Assembly (NCBI RefSeq): GCF_042683685.1
Contig: NZ_JBHUOP010000001.1
Location: 787,110 to 851,109, forward strand
Source of the DNA: Timonella corticicola
GTDB taxonomy: Bacteria > Actinomycetota > Actinomycetes > Actinomycetales > Cellulomonadaceae
Direction of reading: 5' to 3'
DNA: 64,000 nucleotides
In this document: positions 1 through 7,678 of the stretch, one piece after another
How positions within the stretch are numbered: the first letter of the stretch is position 1
Layout of the letters: each line of letters starts with the position of its first letter
Position numbers and translations under genes: made by a program
The notes under the pieces: model-generated
The model's database searches: none
The model's input: only the letters and a program-made list of their open reading frames with translations
Told to the model about the DNA's origin: nothing

Positions 1-257
1 TTTTGTGCCACGACTTGCTCAACCTTAACGGCAGCGTATCCAAGTCCTAGGACAAGGACTAGTCCAAGTAGATAGACACCCATTCGAATTTGCAGGGCTT
101 TGAGGTTCCGCTTTTCGACGATTTCTACCGGAAGCAGGTTCACTTGCGGTGGTGCGCTGTAGTTGATTCCGGCTTCTTTCAAAGCCTTCTTTGACGTTGT
201 GAACCGTTTTGCGCTGTTGGTCGGTGCGTCGTCTTGTTTTTTTGTTAGCACACTCAT
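1..257 (-). CDS. pilN: PilN-like type IV pilus assembly protein (N-terminal part, cut by window edge)
   Basis: Only the first 85 codons lie in the window. After a polar N-terminus with Lys and Asp comes the motif QVNLLPVEI, which is how PilN-family proteins begin: PilM binds this cytoplasmic NLLP peptide. A single membrane helix follows at about residues 60-80 (MGVYLLGLVLVLGLGYAAV). The ATG at 257 shares one base with the pilM stop (TGATG), so translation is probably coupled. PilN links the cytoplasmic PilM ring to the periplasmic or wall-side alignment complex with PilO, which presumably lies beyond the window edge. The assignment rests on the NLLP motif, topology and neighbour; the C-terminal domain is not visible. 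Confidence 0.85.
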   Translation of the reverse strand, partial: MSVLTKKQDDAPTNSAKRFTTSKKALKEAGINYSAPPQVNLLPVEIVEKRNLKALQIRMGVYLLGLVLVLGLGYAAVKVEQVVAQ

Positions 258-1312
258 CAGGCCACCCCATAGGCTAGACCGAGAACAGTCGAAAGCATTT
301 GTTCGGAACCTTGTACTGCTGAGAGGTCAACGCCCTTAGCAACTTTGACGCGTTCGAGCGGATTGGAGAGTTGCACTGGAAGTCGTGTTGCTGAGGAGAG
401 GTACTGACCGAATCCGTTGAGTAATGAGCCGCCACCAGAGAGAATGATTGCATCGATTGGCGCGCCTAGGTTTTTGGATTGGTAGTACACGAACGTTGAA
501 CGGATTGACTCAACCAGTGTGGTTGTAGTTCCCATGAGGGCTTCAGCGGCGTGGGCTCTATCCGGAGTGACTTGCATTCCTACACCTATCTCACGTTTGG
601 CTCTTTCAGCTTCTACTAGGGTGCAGCCAAACGCGTGTGCGACGGTGTCCGTTGCTTCTTGCCCACCGTGAGGGATGACACGGACGAAGCGCGGTTTGCC
701 ATGCTCAGCGATTACGATGTTGGTGATACGAGCTCCAACGTCCACGATCGCTACCGTGTATTGAGCTAACTCGCCTTGGGTCAAAGCGCGCTGTATGGCG
801 AATGCGTTGAGATCGACCACCATGGGGCGGACTCCGCCGGATTCTGAGGCAAGCACATTGGCCGTTACGGTTTCACGTATAGCCGCTACGAAAAGCCCTG
901 CTACATATCGACCATCTGCAGTTTCATACTCGTCTGTGGGCACGAAATCCAGTAGCGCATCGCCTGCAGCAGTTGGAAGTAACTGCTGGGCTTGATAGGG
1001 CAACGACTTTTTCAGCCCATCTAGTGGCTGCCATGGCAAGTCAGCTTCACGGACAATCACACGCTGATTGCCTACACCGATTACCACATCTTTAGACGAG
1101 AACTTCCCTTGCTCCCATAACAGCTTGATCGTTGAGGAGACAGTACCTGGTTCAACGACCTCTCCGTCTTGGAGCGCGCCGATAGGCAAAGCTACTTGCG
1201 CAAATTTAGTCAGAGTTGCATCTGTACCGAACTTGCCGGATGAAATGGATAGTTCAGCGGCGCGTATCGCCGTCGAACCGATGTCTAAACCGACTATGGA
1301 TGTCTTCGCCAC
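257..1312 (-). CDS. pilM: PilM, actin-like ATPase of the type IV pilus inner-membrane complex
   Basis: The 351-residue protein has the FtsA/actin fold: phosphate-1 loop VGLDIGSTAIRAAEL at residues 7-21, a second motif AIVDVGARITNIVIA near 190, and the adenosine motif IILSGGGSLLNGFG near 290. Length and the DIGS start match PilM, the cytoplasmic platform that binds the PilN N-terminus. It follows the prepilin peptidase gene by 83 bases and overlaps pilN by one base, as in compact Gram-positive pilus operons. FtsA or MreB is excluded by the pilus context and the missing FtsA 1C insertion. The 83-base upstream gap shows no clear hairpin. Confidence 0.93.
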   Translation of the reverse strand: MAKTSIVGLDIGSTAIRAAELSISSGKFGTDATLTKFAQVALPIGALQDGEVVEPGTVSSTIKLLWEQGKFSSKDVVIGVGNQRVIVREADLPWQPLDGLKKSLPYQAQQLLPTAAGDALLDFVPTDEYETADGRYVAGLFVAAIRETVTANVLASESGGVRPMVVDLNAFAIQRALTQGELAQYTVAIVDVGARITNIVIAEHGKPRFVRVIPHGGQEATDTVAHAFGCTLVEAERAKREIGVGMQVTPDRAHAAEALMGTTTTLVESIRSTFVYYQSKNLGAPIDAIILSGGGSLLNGFGQYLSSATRLPVQLSNPLERVKVAKGVDLSAVQGSEQMLSTVLGLAYGVA

Positions 1313-1395
1313 GGAAGCACCTCTCTCAGAGCCTTCTTATGTCTATGTGGGCTATCGGCATGGATCGCCCCATTCTTTACTGCGCTACGCGTTGG

Positions 1396-2187
1396 TTAGA
1401 ACACAAATGTGTTCAGGTACCAACTGGACAGTGTTGGTGCTGTGATGAAAGTGATGAGATATCCCAAGATCATCCAAGGGCCGAATGGGATTCCGTCTTT
1501 GCGTCCTGCCTTACCTAGGGCGATGAGTGTGAGGGAGTAGATCCCCCCGAGCAGGAACGGCATGAAGGCTCCAATTATGAGGTACTCCCACCCAAGCCAG
1601 CCGAGTGCCATCCCGAGAAGTCCAGCAAGTTTGACATCTCCAAATCCCATTCCGCCCACAATACAGAGCAGGAAGTAAAAGACGTACAGGATTGCTCCTG
1701 CTAGGAGAGCGCGCCACATCCAAGTGATTGGTTGTGACATGACCCAAGTCGCTACGGCGAGTAGTGCTGGGAGGATGATGTAGCCGGGCAACACTATTTT
1801 GTTGGGTAGTTTTTGTGTGTCGAGGTCGATGAAAGCTAACGCAACTCCGATTGCTCCGACGTAGAGGAATGGTAGGAGCACAAGGAAGTCGTCGCCTGTC
1901 CAAATTGAGCTTTCAAACTTCCACGCTACGCTGGTGAATACCAGTCCTGTGAGGGTTTCAACGACCGGATAGCGCGCGCTGATAGGGTCTTTGCAATTCC
2001 GGCATTTTCCGCGCAATATCAGCCATGACAGTACGGGGATGTTGTCGTATGGTTTGATCCGGTTACCGCATTTGGGGCAGGCGCTTGGCGGATGGTTAAG
2101 ATTTTCACCTCGGGGTAGCCGCCAAATCACGACGTTCAAGAACGACCCGATTGCAAGCCCAAATAAACCACATAATACTACAAACAA
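1396..2187 (-). CDS. pilD: Prepilin peptidase / N-methyltransferase (A24 aspartic protease)
   Basis: A 263-residue polytopic membrane protein. The N-terminal domain carries the four-cysteine cluster CPKCGNRI...CRNCKDPI (residues about 38-74), usual in bifunctional peptidase-methylases. The two catalytic aspartates of the A24 family appear in ALAFIDLDTQKLPNKI and in GGMGFGDVKLAGLLG, the GxGD motif. It cleaves the leader of the type IV prepilins encoded just upstream (the GF|TLIE sites) and methylates the new N-terminal Phe. It is the only such peptidase in the window and sits inside the pilus operon, so it should process all the pilins here. Confidence 0.93.
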   Translation of the reverse strand: MFVVLCGLFGLAIGSFLNVVIWRLPRGENLNHPPSACPKCGNRIKPYDNIPVLSWLILRGKCRNCKDPISARYPVVETLTGLVFTSVAWKFESSIWTGDDFLVLLPFLYVGAIGVALAFIDLDTQKLPNKIVLPGYIILPALLAVATWVMSQPITWMWRALLAGAILYVFYFLLCIVGGMGFGDVKLAGLLGMALGWLGWEYLIIGAFMPFLLGGIYSLTLIALGKAGRKDGIPFGPWMILGYLITFITAPTLSSWYLNTFVF

Positions 2188-2233
2188 AACTTACCCCTGC
2201 CATTAACCGTAAGAATTCGGTAACAACGGAACA

Positions 2234-4054
2234 TCATTTGGTAACGTCGCGAACCGAACGAGTCACAAAGTTGAACTCGTTATTGTCCTTGCTGCCAGGG
2301 ACAGAGAACCGAATGTTCTGGTTAGAGTAGGCGCTGACCTCACAGCCGTAGACTTGTCCATACAACGGCGTGGCACTTGTACCGAGACGCACCTTCTTAC
2401 CGGAGTATAAGAAAAGTTGGACCGATGGCTCCGAGTTGGTAATCCCATTGATGGTGTCCATCTGATTGAACTTCACATTGGTGAAGAACAGTTGGTAGGG
2501 GCCACCCGAATGACCGGAAGTCGTAGCATCGCATTGAGTTTGCCCATCATCCGCAGGAACAACAATTCCAAAGACCGGTAACTTACCAGTCACGCGGGGC
2601 CCCCGTACCGTAAGCGAACCGTTTCCTGCGGTCGAAGAGTCAAACCTTCGAGCAATAATGTAGACATCACTATACATATCTATCTCGATATGCCCGTTGT
2701 GCCATTCGAAGTCGCAGTCAGAGAGATCAATAACGGTTTTGGTGTTAAAAGCAAACTTGTGTGTACCGGTATTGTTAACGACACACTTGCTCCCGGACCG
2801 TGATCCGCCGACTGAAGCCAAAAAAGAACCACTGCTGATAACGTTTGCACCAGTGAACAACTCATCATTCTTCGTGATGAAGGGGAAATTGATACCAACT
2901 TCCTCTTCTTTGTCCGGAATGAGTGCATCCGGAACTGGCTTTTCGTTAGCGCTCAGTTGTGCAGAAACGGCTGCCGAGTCCCATAATACGCCGACCGAAT
3001 TATGTGAGGTGCGGAACCATTCGTTACCTACCACGTCTTTAGAATGTGCTACATGAATACTCTTTCCCGCTCCAAGACCACTGTGAAAATTGGGGTTTGT
3101 GAGCCTTGTAGCATCTGAAAGATATACGTCACCGCCGAAGGTCGTTGACGCATAGTTCGGAAAAAATTGCCCACCGACATATAAATTATCAGCAAATTTC
3201 TGAGCAGTGGAGTACGTGACATCACCAGTTACATAAACCGACTTTTTGAAGTCACCACCTGCAAGTTCCAAGTTGCCAATAATGTAGGTTGTACCACTAA
3301 CCTTTAGAGTATTGTGGATTTTGACGTCGCCTACAACGTAAAGGTCACCACGCACTTCAAGATAGTTTGCATCAACTGTTCCACGCGCATACAGGTCGCG
3401 TCCTATGACACAAGGGTTGTCAACTTTGATACCGCCTAAAGCATAGGAGTCACCCTCTGTGGATGAGGTCCCACCATAGCAGCCCCAGTATCCGTGAGAG
3501 ATAAGATCCGCTGGCTCACTGTCAACTGAACTTGTTGAGATGATAGAACCATTGTCTGGCGCGAGCTTAGCGCCTGCCATAACGGCTGCGGTGAAGGTCT
3601 TGACCACCTCGGACTCGAACACTCGTTCCAACTGCGCGATGTTCCGTGTTTGGTCTGCCTTCCGGCTGGTTGACACACCGAAGTCAGAAGCTTCGCCTTC
3701 GACCACTAGCCGAATGGTTTTCCCGGACTTCAGTGCACCGGTTGAGCACCCACCACCATCAACTGACAGTTCGGTAATTGTGTAAGCGAAGAGCGTGTCA
3801 CTACCTGCGCTGAGTGTCGTCTTTACCCCTACTTCAGGACAGGCGCCAGCACGCATCTTGACCGTTGCATCGTCGATGCCACCTTGGGCGGCAGCGACTG
3901 CTTGAGAGTTAGCGCGCGTTGCTGCCGCTGCTGTGGTTCCTCCGATTGCGCCCACAACCATAGTGATCACAAGAACACCGATGAGGAAGATTGCCGAGAT
4001 AACGAGGATAAGCGCATTGCCGTCCTCGTTGCGGTTACGTAGTTGCTTGAACAT
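2234..4054 (-). CDS. PilX-like pilus accessory protein with large beta-solenoid-like extracellular domain
   Basis: About 606 residues. The N-terminus has a short polar segment (RNRNEDGNALILVI) and one membrane helix (about 17-40), like a PilX/prepilin-type protein but without the usual Glu at position +5. From about residue 200 to 300 lie short beta repeats such as DLYARGTVDANYLEVRGDLY and VGDVKIHNTLKVSGTTYIIG, which resemble bactofilin or beta-helix rungs. The C-terminal half contains several Cys and SGxx segments, possibly disulfide-bonded. The ATG at 4054 shares one base with the stop of the upstream pseudopilin gene; an in-frame GTG at 4066 is an alternative start. It may be a pilus-tip or adhesive subunit; that role is inferred. 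Confidence 0.75.
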   Translation of the reverse strand: MFKQLRNRNEDGNALILVISAIFLIGVLVITMVVGAIGGTTAAAATRANSQAVAAAQGGIDDATVKMRAGACPEVGVKTTLSAGSDTLFAYTITELSVDGGGCSTGALKSGKTIRLVVEGEASDFGVSTSRKADQTRNIAQLERVFESEVVKTFTAAVMAGAKLAPDNGSIISTSSVDSEPADLISHGYWGCYGGTSSTEGDSYALGGIKVDNPCVIGRDLYARGTVDANYLEVRGDLYVVGDVKIHNTLKVSGTTYIIGNLELAGGDFKKSVYVTGDVTYSTAQKFADNLYVGGQFFPNYASTTFGGDVYLSDATRLTNPNFHSGLGAGKSIHVAHSKDVVGNEWFRTSHNSVGVLWDSAAVSAQLSANEKPVPDALIPDKEEEVGINFPFITKNDELFTGANVISSGSFLASVGGSRSGSKCVVNNTGTHKFAFNTKTVIDLSDCDFEWHNGHIEIDMYSDVYIIARRFDSSTAGNGSLTVRGPRVTGKLPVFGIVVPADDGQTQCDATTSGHSGGPYQLFFTNVKFNQMDTINGITNSEPSVQLFLYSGKKVRLGTSATPLYGQVYGCEVSAYSNQNIRFSVPGSKDNNEFNFVTRSVRDVTK

Positions 4055-4686
4055 CAGGAGAAGCACTCCCTATTGTTGGAGTTTGGCCAGATGGGACTAA
4101 AGGAAGATTCGAATTTGACCGGGGCTTGCCGACGGTCTTGGGGCTGGATCTCATACTTCACATCGAGCGAACCATTAGCAGCGGACGTCAAGATGCCCTT
4201 GTCTGACGCTAGGCCCTGAATGAATGGGGCCCAACTGTCTTTTGACCAAGTTCCATTGCTCGCAACCGCTTTCACTGGGCTGGGGTTGGCCACGCCGGTG
4301 GTTGTTGAGTAGTAGACGGTTTCGCTGCTCGGGTCAAACACAAATCCCACGCATCGTTGGGATTCGGGTGCGTCGGATTGAGTGCTGTCGGTTGACCGGA
4401 CTTGAGCAATCAGCGCCTGTGCTCCCCCATCGAGTTCTTTGACCTGGTAGGCGGTCGAGTTGCGCACACTCAATTCGATCCGCTCCATGAGGAGCTGCAT
4501 GTCGCTGTTACTAGCATTTGTGGTCACTACTGAAGAGGTGGTGCGTTCAGTATTTATAACTAACGTGACTATGGCGACGCTAATAATTCCGAGGAGCACA
4601 CAGTAAACGATGAGTTCTACGAGGGTGAACCCAGATTCTTTATCTTGATGTTCGGTAGTTTGTGCATTCGCGCGGAAGTTCATCAT
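4054..4686 (-). CDS. Minor type IV prepilin, PilW-like
   Basis: A 210-residue protein with a class III signal: polar leader ending ESG, then FTLVELIVYCVLLGIISVAI, with cleavage expected after Gly and a conserved Glu at +5. The globular part is unique. The ATG at 4686 overlaps the preceding stop (ATGA), and the gene overlaps the following one by one base. Its position between PilV-like and PilX-like genes matches the usual order of minor pilins that initiate assembly. The exact subfamily name is a guess from position and leader. Confidence 0.85.
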   Translation of the reverse strand: MMNFRANAQTTEHQDKESGFTLVELIVYCVLLGIISVAIVTLVINTERTTSSVVTTNASNSDMQLLMERIELSVRNSTAYQVKELDGGAQALIAQVRSTDSTQSDAPESQRCVGFVFDPSSETVYYSTTTGVANPSPVKAVASNGTWSKDSWAPFIQGLASDKGILTSAANGSLDVKYEIQPQDRRQAPVKFESSFSPIWPNSNNRECFS

Positions 4687-5141
4687 TGGACTCCTGGAAT
4701 TGCTACAAGGGTTGTCACGTCAACTACGGGGTCCGGGTTGCGGTCACCATTCCAGGCAACTTTGATACGGAGCACGGCCGGTGGTCCTTCTTCAACGCAC
4801 GCAGCGTCATCCGGGTCTGCCGTAATGGCTTTGCCGTCTTGCCAAGCTTGGACAGTGACGTGGTAGGTGTTGGCCCGCGGGTCGCCAGATAGTGCCACTT
4901 CTTTGTCGTTACGTTCGGTGACAAACATACGGAACGTTTCACAGCTGTTGCTGTTGGCGCGTGCTGCGGTGATGTGTTCGTCGGAAATGCGGGTTGCCGC
5001 TGCCATGGTGACGTTGCGCGCGGTTTGCGCGAGTGACTGCACCATGACGGGCGCGGCCGCCATCAAGATGATGCTGAAGAGGACCATCGCGACGATGATC
5101 TCTATGAGTCCGAACCCGGACTCGTCGTTTTTCAACTTCAT
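4683..5141 (-). CDS. Minor type IV prepilin, PilV-like
   Basis: About 152 residues. The ATG at 5141 gives the short leader MKLKNDESG, followed by FGLIEIIVAMVLFSIILMAA, a class III prepilin signal with Glu at +5. A GGAGG lies 11 bases upstream, and starting here gives a normal leader length, whereas the longer open frame to 5258 would not. The rest is a small globular domain with two cysteines (SCETF, DDAACVEE) that could form a disulfide. It overlaps the PilW-like gene by four bases. Likely a minor subunit of the pilus made by the operon. Confidence 0.85.
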   Translation of the reverse strand: MKLKNDESGFGLIEIIVAMVLFSIILMAAAPVMVQSLAQTARNVTMAAATRISDEHITAARANSNSCETFRMFVTERNDKEVALSGDPRANTYHVTVQAWQDGKAITADPDDAACVEEGPPAVLRIKVAWNGDRNPDPVVDVTTLVAIPGVQ

Positions 5142-5282
5142 GCTTGTGACAGCCTCCGCAGCAGAACAACGCTTAACCACATGTGTATCGGCAGGTATGG
5201 GTGAGAACTTTAATGCCAGCGTGTGCCGGGATTGCATGATTGAATCCAGTCCCAGCACGCGCTGGATGATAATTGCCGACGA

Positions 5283-5696
5283 TTACTCGTCAGTGTTCCA
5301 CGTTCCCTCTCCCGTTTCGGAAGCGAAAGAGTAAACTTCCGTGGCGGGGAGTTTGGCGTGACCACCCACAAGCAGGTATGCGAGGCGGTCAGTGCCGTCA
5401 GTTAACGTGTATGCGAGTGTCACGTCAGGTGAAGCACGGTAACCTTCGAGTTCGGAGCCGTTGGCACCGATACTCGCGGGGTAGATGCCGTCATGTTCTG
5501 TGGCATACGCTTCGAGTGCGCGAGTCGCATTGGTGACATCCTGAACAACAGCTGATTTCCAGGGGCTCTCCCGGTATTTAAGGAACTGTGGGATTGCGAC
5601 TGCTGCCAGGATACCAATGATGACTACGACCACGAGGGTTTCGATCAGGGTGAACCCGCGATCTTTACTATGCCTCGGGGTTATGTGAACGACCAT
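5283..5696 (-). CDS. Type IV pilin, second paralogue
   Basis: About 137 residues; start at 5696 supported by GGAGGA five bases upstream. Leader MVVHITPRHSKDRG precedes FTLIETLVVVVIIGILAAVA, the classic pilin helix with Glu at +5. The helix and the next stretch (FLKYRESPWKSAVVQDVTNA) are nearly identical to the adjacent upstream pilin, while the C-terminal globular part has diverged. A tandem duplication of the pilin gene is the simplest explanation. It sits after an intercistronic hairpin (5775-5808), so it may be made in smaller amounts than the first pilin. Confidence 0.9.
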   Translation of the reverse strand: MVVHITPRHSKDRGFTLIETLVVVVIIGILAAVAIPQFLKYRESPWKSAVVQDVTNATRALEAYATEHDGIYPASIGANGSELEGYRASPDVTLAYTLTDGTDRLAYLLVGGHAKLPATEVYSFASETGEGTWNTDE

Positions 5697-5774
5697 AATG
5701 CTCCTCCAGGTTCTGTGTGGAGTGAACGTTGCCGGTGACATGCCGGCTCATGTTGAACACGTGGATACGCAAGA

Positions 5775-5808
5775 AACTGCGGCGACAACAAAAGTTGCCG
5801 CCGCAGTT
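5775..5808 (-). terminator. Hairpin between the two pilin genes, possible partial terminator or mRNA stabiliser
   Basis: Arms at 5775-5788 and 5795-5808 pair over 14 bases with one mismatch (aactgcggcgacaa against ttgccgccgcagtt). On the minus strand the stem is followed by TTTCTTG. It lies 35 bases after the first pilin stop and before the second pilin start. Such placement commonly gives excess mRNA of the first cistron. Confidence 0.6.
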
Positions 5809-5843
5809 CCTTAACGAAGTGTCAAGTCAAAACGAGACTCGAC

Positions 5844-6242
5844 TCAGTCGTTCCAGACACCTATACCAGTGTCTGAAGAGTAAGTGTAAGTCTTACCATC
5901 GAGTTTTGCGTGCTCACCGACGAGGGTGTAGGTCAAGTTGTCAGAGGTGGAATAATCGAGTGTTACGCCGTCAGAGTTGTTGTACCCCTCTAGATCAGAA
6001 CCATCTTCTGCAACATCGTCAGGGTACTCACCGTTGTTCAGTGTGGAAGCGGCTTCGAGTGCGCGAGTCGCGTTGGTGACGTCCTGGGTCACAGCGGAAC
6101 GCCATGCGTTCTCGCGGTACTTGAGGAACTGTGGGATCGCAACTGCTGCGAGGATACCGATGATGACAACAACAACGAGGAGTTCGATAAGGGTGAAGCC
6201 CTTTTCCTTCTCGTTCATAGCCTTAGCTACGCGAGCGATCAT
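5844..6242 (-). CDS. Type IV pilin, probable major subunit
   Basis: About 132 residues. Start at 6242 is set by GGAGAG seven bases upstream; the leader is MIARVAKAMNEKEKG, followed by FTLIELLVVVVIIGILAAVA with Glu at +5 and the ALPHA1-C region FLKYRENAWRSAVTQDVTNA. The acidic C-terminal domain is Asp/Thr/Tyr-rich and lacks a cysteine pair. It has the longest untranslated leader in the pilus operon (183 bases to pilC) and a strong hairpin downstream, both consistent with separate, high expression. I call it the major pilin by these features; that is inference. Confidence 0.9.
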   Translation of the reverse strand: MIARVAKAMNEKEKGFTLIELLVVVVIIGILAAVAIPQFLKYRENAWRSAVTQDVTNATRALEAASTLNNGEYPDDVAEDGSDLEGYNNSDGVTLDYSTSDNLTYTLVGEHAKLDGKTYTYSSDTGIGVWND

Positions 6243-6425
6243 GTTGATCTCTCCATTTTCTGTTTCGAGTGAATGTTGAGTGTCGCGAAGAGTACCTGCA
6301 CCCTCTGCTGAAGATGCTCCCTCTCCGTTCCACAATGGGTATCGGTCCCCCGGGTGAAAAACTTTAGAACCATTTTTGAAGAATGTTGAATCGTTACCGT
6401 TCCGTTACTCTTCAAGAGTTTTGGG

Positions 6426-7676
6426 CTACTGTACGAGTTCCATGATGTTGAAGATAGGCAGGTACAGCGCAATGATCATGCCACCAACAACCACACCAAG
6501 GAACGCGATCATGAGCGGTTCCAACAGCGCCGTCAACGACTCCGTGGCTGCCTCAACCTCTTGGTCATAAAAGTCAGCGATCTTGGAAAGCATCGTTTCC
6601 ATCGCGCCAGAGTCCTCACCCACGGCAACCATCTGAGTCACCATTTGCGGGAACACATCATGTTTGGCCATAGGAACAGACAGAGCTAAACCCTGGCGCA
6701 CGCCATGCTGGACATCCTTCAAGGCATCCTCAATCTGCCAGTTACCGGCAGTGGACCCCACAATGTCTAGCGCCTGCAAAATAGGAACACCAGCGCCAAG
6801 CATGGTGGCGAAGTTACGGGTAAACCGGGCGATAGCAACCTTTTGGAACAGCTTCCCAAACACCGGTGCCTTCAACTTCACCGGGTCAACCTTTGAACGA
6901 ACCTCATCCTTGTGCTTGTTCTTAGCCCACCACACCGAGAAGAACACGAAAGCTACCGCAAGAACCGGTGCCAGCCACTTCATGATCTGTGACATGTACA
7001 CCAAGAGTTGCGTTGGGCCAGGAAGTTTACCGCCCATCGAGGTAAACATTTCATCAAAAATAGGAACGATGAACAGCAACATACCCACCGTTGCCAAGAT
7101 CGCCATAATGAACACGACAATCGGGTACGTCATCGCAGACTTAATCTTCGCCTTCAACTTCACTTCGGATTCGAAGTTCTCCGCCAACCCAAGTAGCGCA
7201 CTCTCCAAGAACCCGCCAGTCTCACCGGCACGAATAATGTTGATCATGATCGGCGGAAAAACGGTTGGGTGTTTAGCAAAGGAACTAGACAGCGCACCAC
7301 CCTTCTCCACCTCAGCACGAGTCTGAGTAAGGATCTTGCCCAGTTCCTCATTCTCAGTCTGTTCGGCGAGGATTGAGAGCGTGCGCAGCAAAGATAGGCC
7401 CGCAGAAATCATGGTTGCCATCTGACGTGACATCACCGCAAGGTCACGCAGCTCAATCTTCTTCTTCAGGAAACCAATCTCGATTTCCTTATTCAGGCCA
7501 GACTTCTCAATCTTCTGAATAGAAACCGGAACAAGGCCCATCTGAGCCAGACGCCCAGCAACAGCCTGCTCGTTTGGTGCCTCAATGCGCGCAGAAACAA
7601 TCTTGCCCTGAGCGTTACGGACCGTGTACTCGTACTCGTGGAGTTCGTCAACTAAGGTCGGCTGATTTGAACTCAT
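6426..7676 (-). CDS. pilC: PilC, type IV pilus inner-membrane platform protein
   Basis: About 416 residues with two GspF/PilC domains. The first contains LAVMSRQMATMISAGLSLLR and the second ARFTRNFATMLGAGVPILQA, the paired signature of the family. Three membrane helices are visible (about 170-195, 220-240, 375-400). The ATG at 7676 has GGAGG nine bases upstream; a GTG at 7682 overlapping the pilT stop is too close to that site. PilC is the rotating platform that PilB and PilT act on during pilus extension and retraction. Confidence 0.94.
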   Translation of the reverse strand: MSSNQPTLVDELHEYEYTVRNAQGKIVSARIEAPNEQAVAGRLAQMGLVPVSIQKIEKSGLNKEIEIGFLKKKIELRDLAVMSRQMATMISAGLSLLRTLSILAEQTENEELGKILTQTRAEVEKGGALSSSFAKHPTVFPPIMINIIRAGETGGFLESALLGLAENFESEVKLKAKIKSAMTYPIVVFIMAILATVGMLLFIVPIFDEMFTSMGGKLPGPTQLLVYMSQIMKWLAPVLAVAFVFFSVWWAKNKHKDEVRSKVDPVKLKAPVFGKLFQKVAIARFTRNFATMLGAGVPILQALDIVGSTAGNWQIEDALKDVQHGVRQGLALSVPMAKHDVFPQMVTQMVAVGEDSGAMETMLSKIADFYDQEVEAATESLTALLEPLMIAFLGVVVGGMIIALYLPIFNIMELVQ

Positions 7677-7678
7677 GA

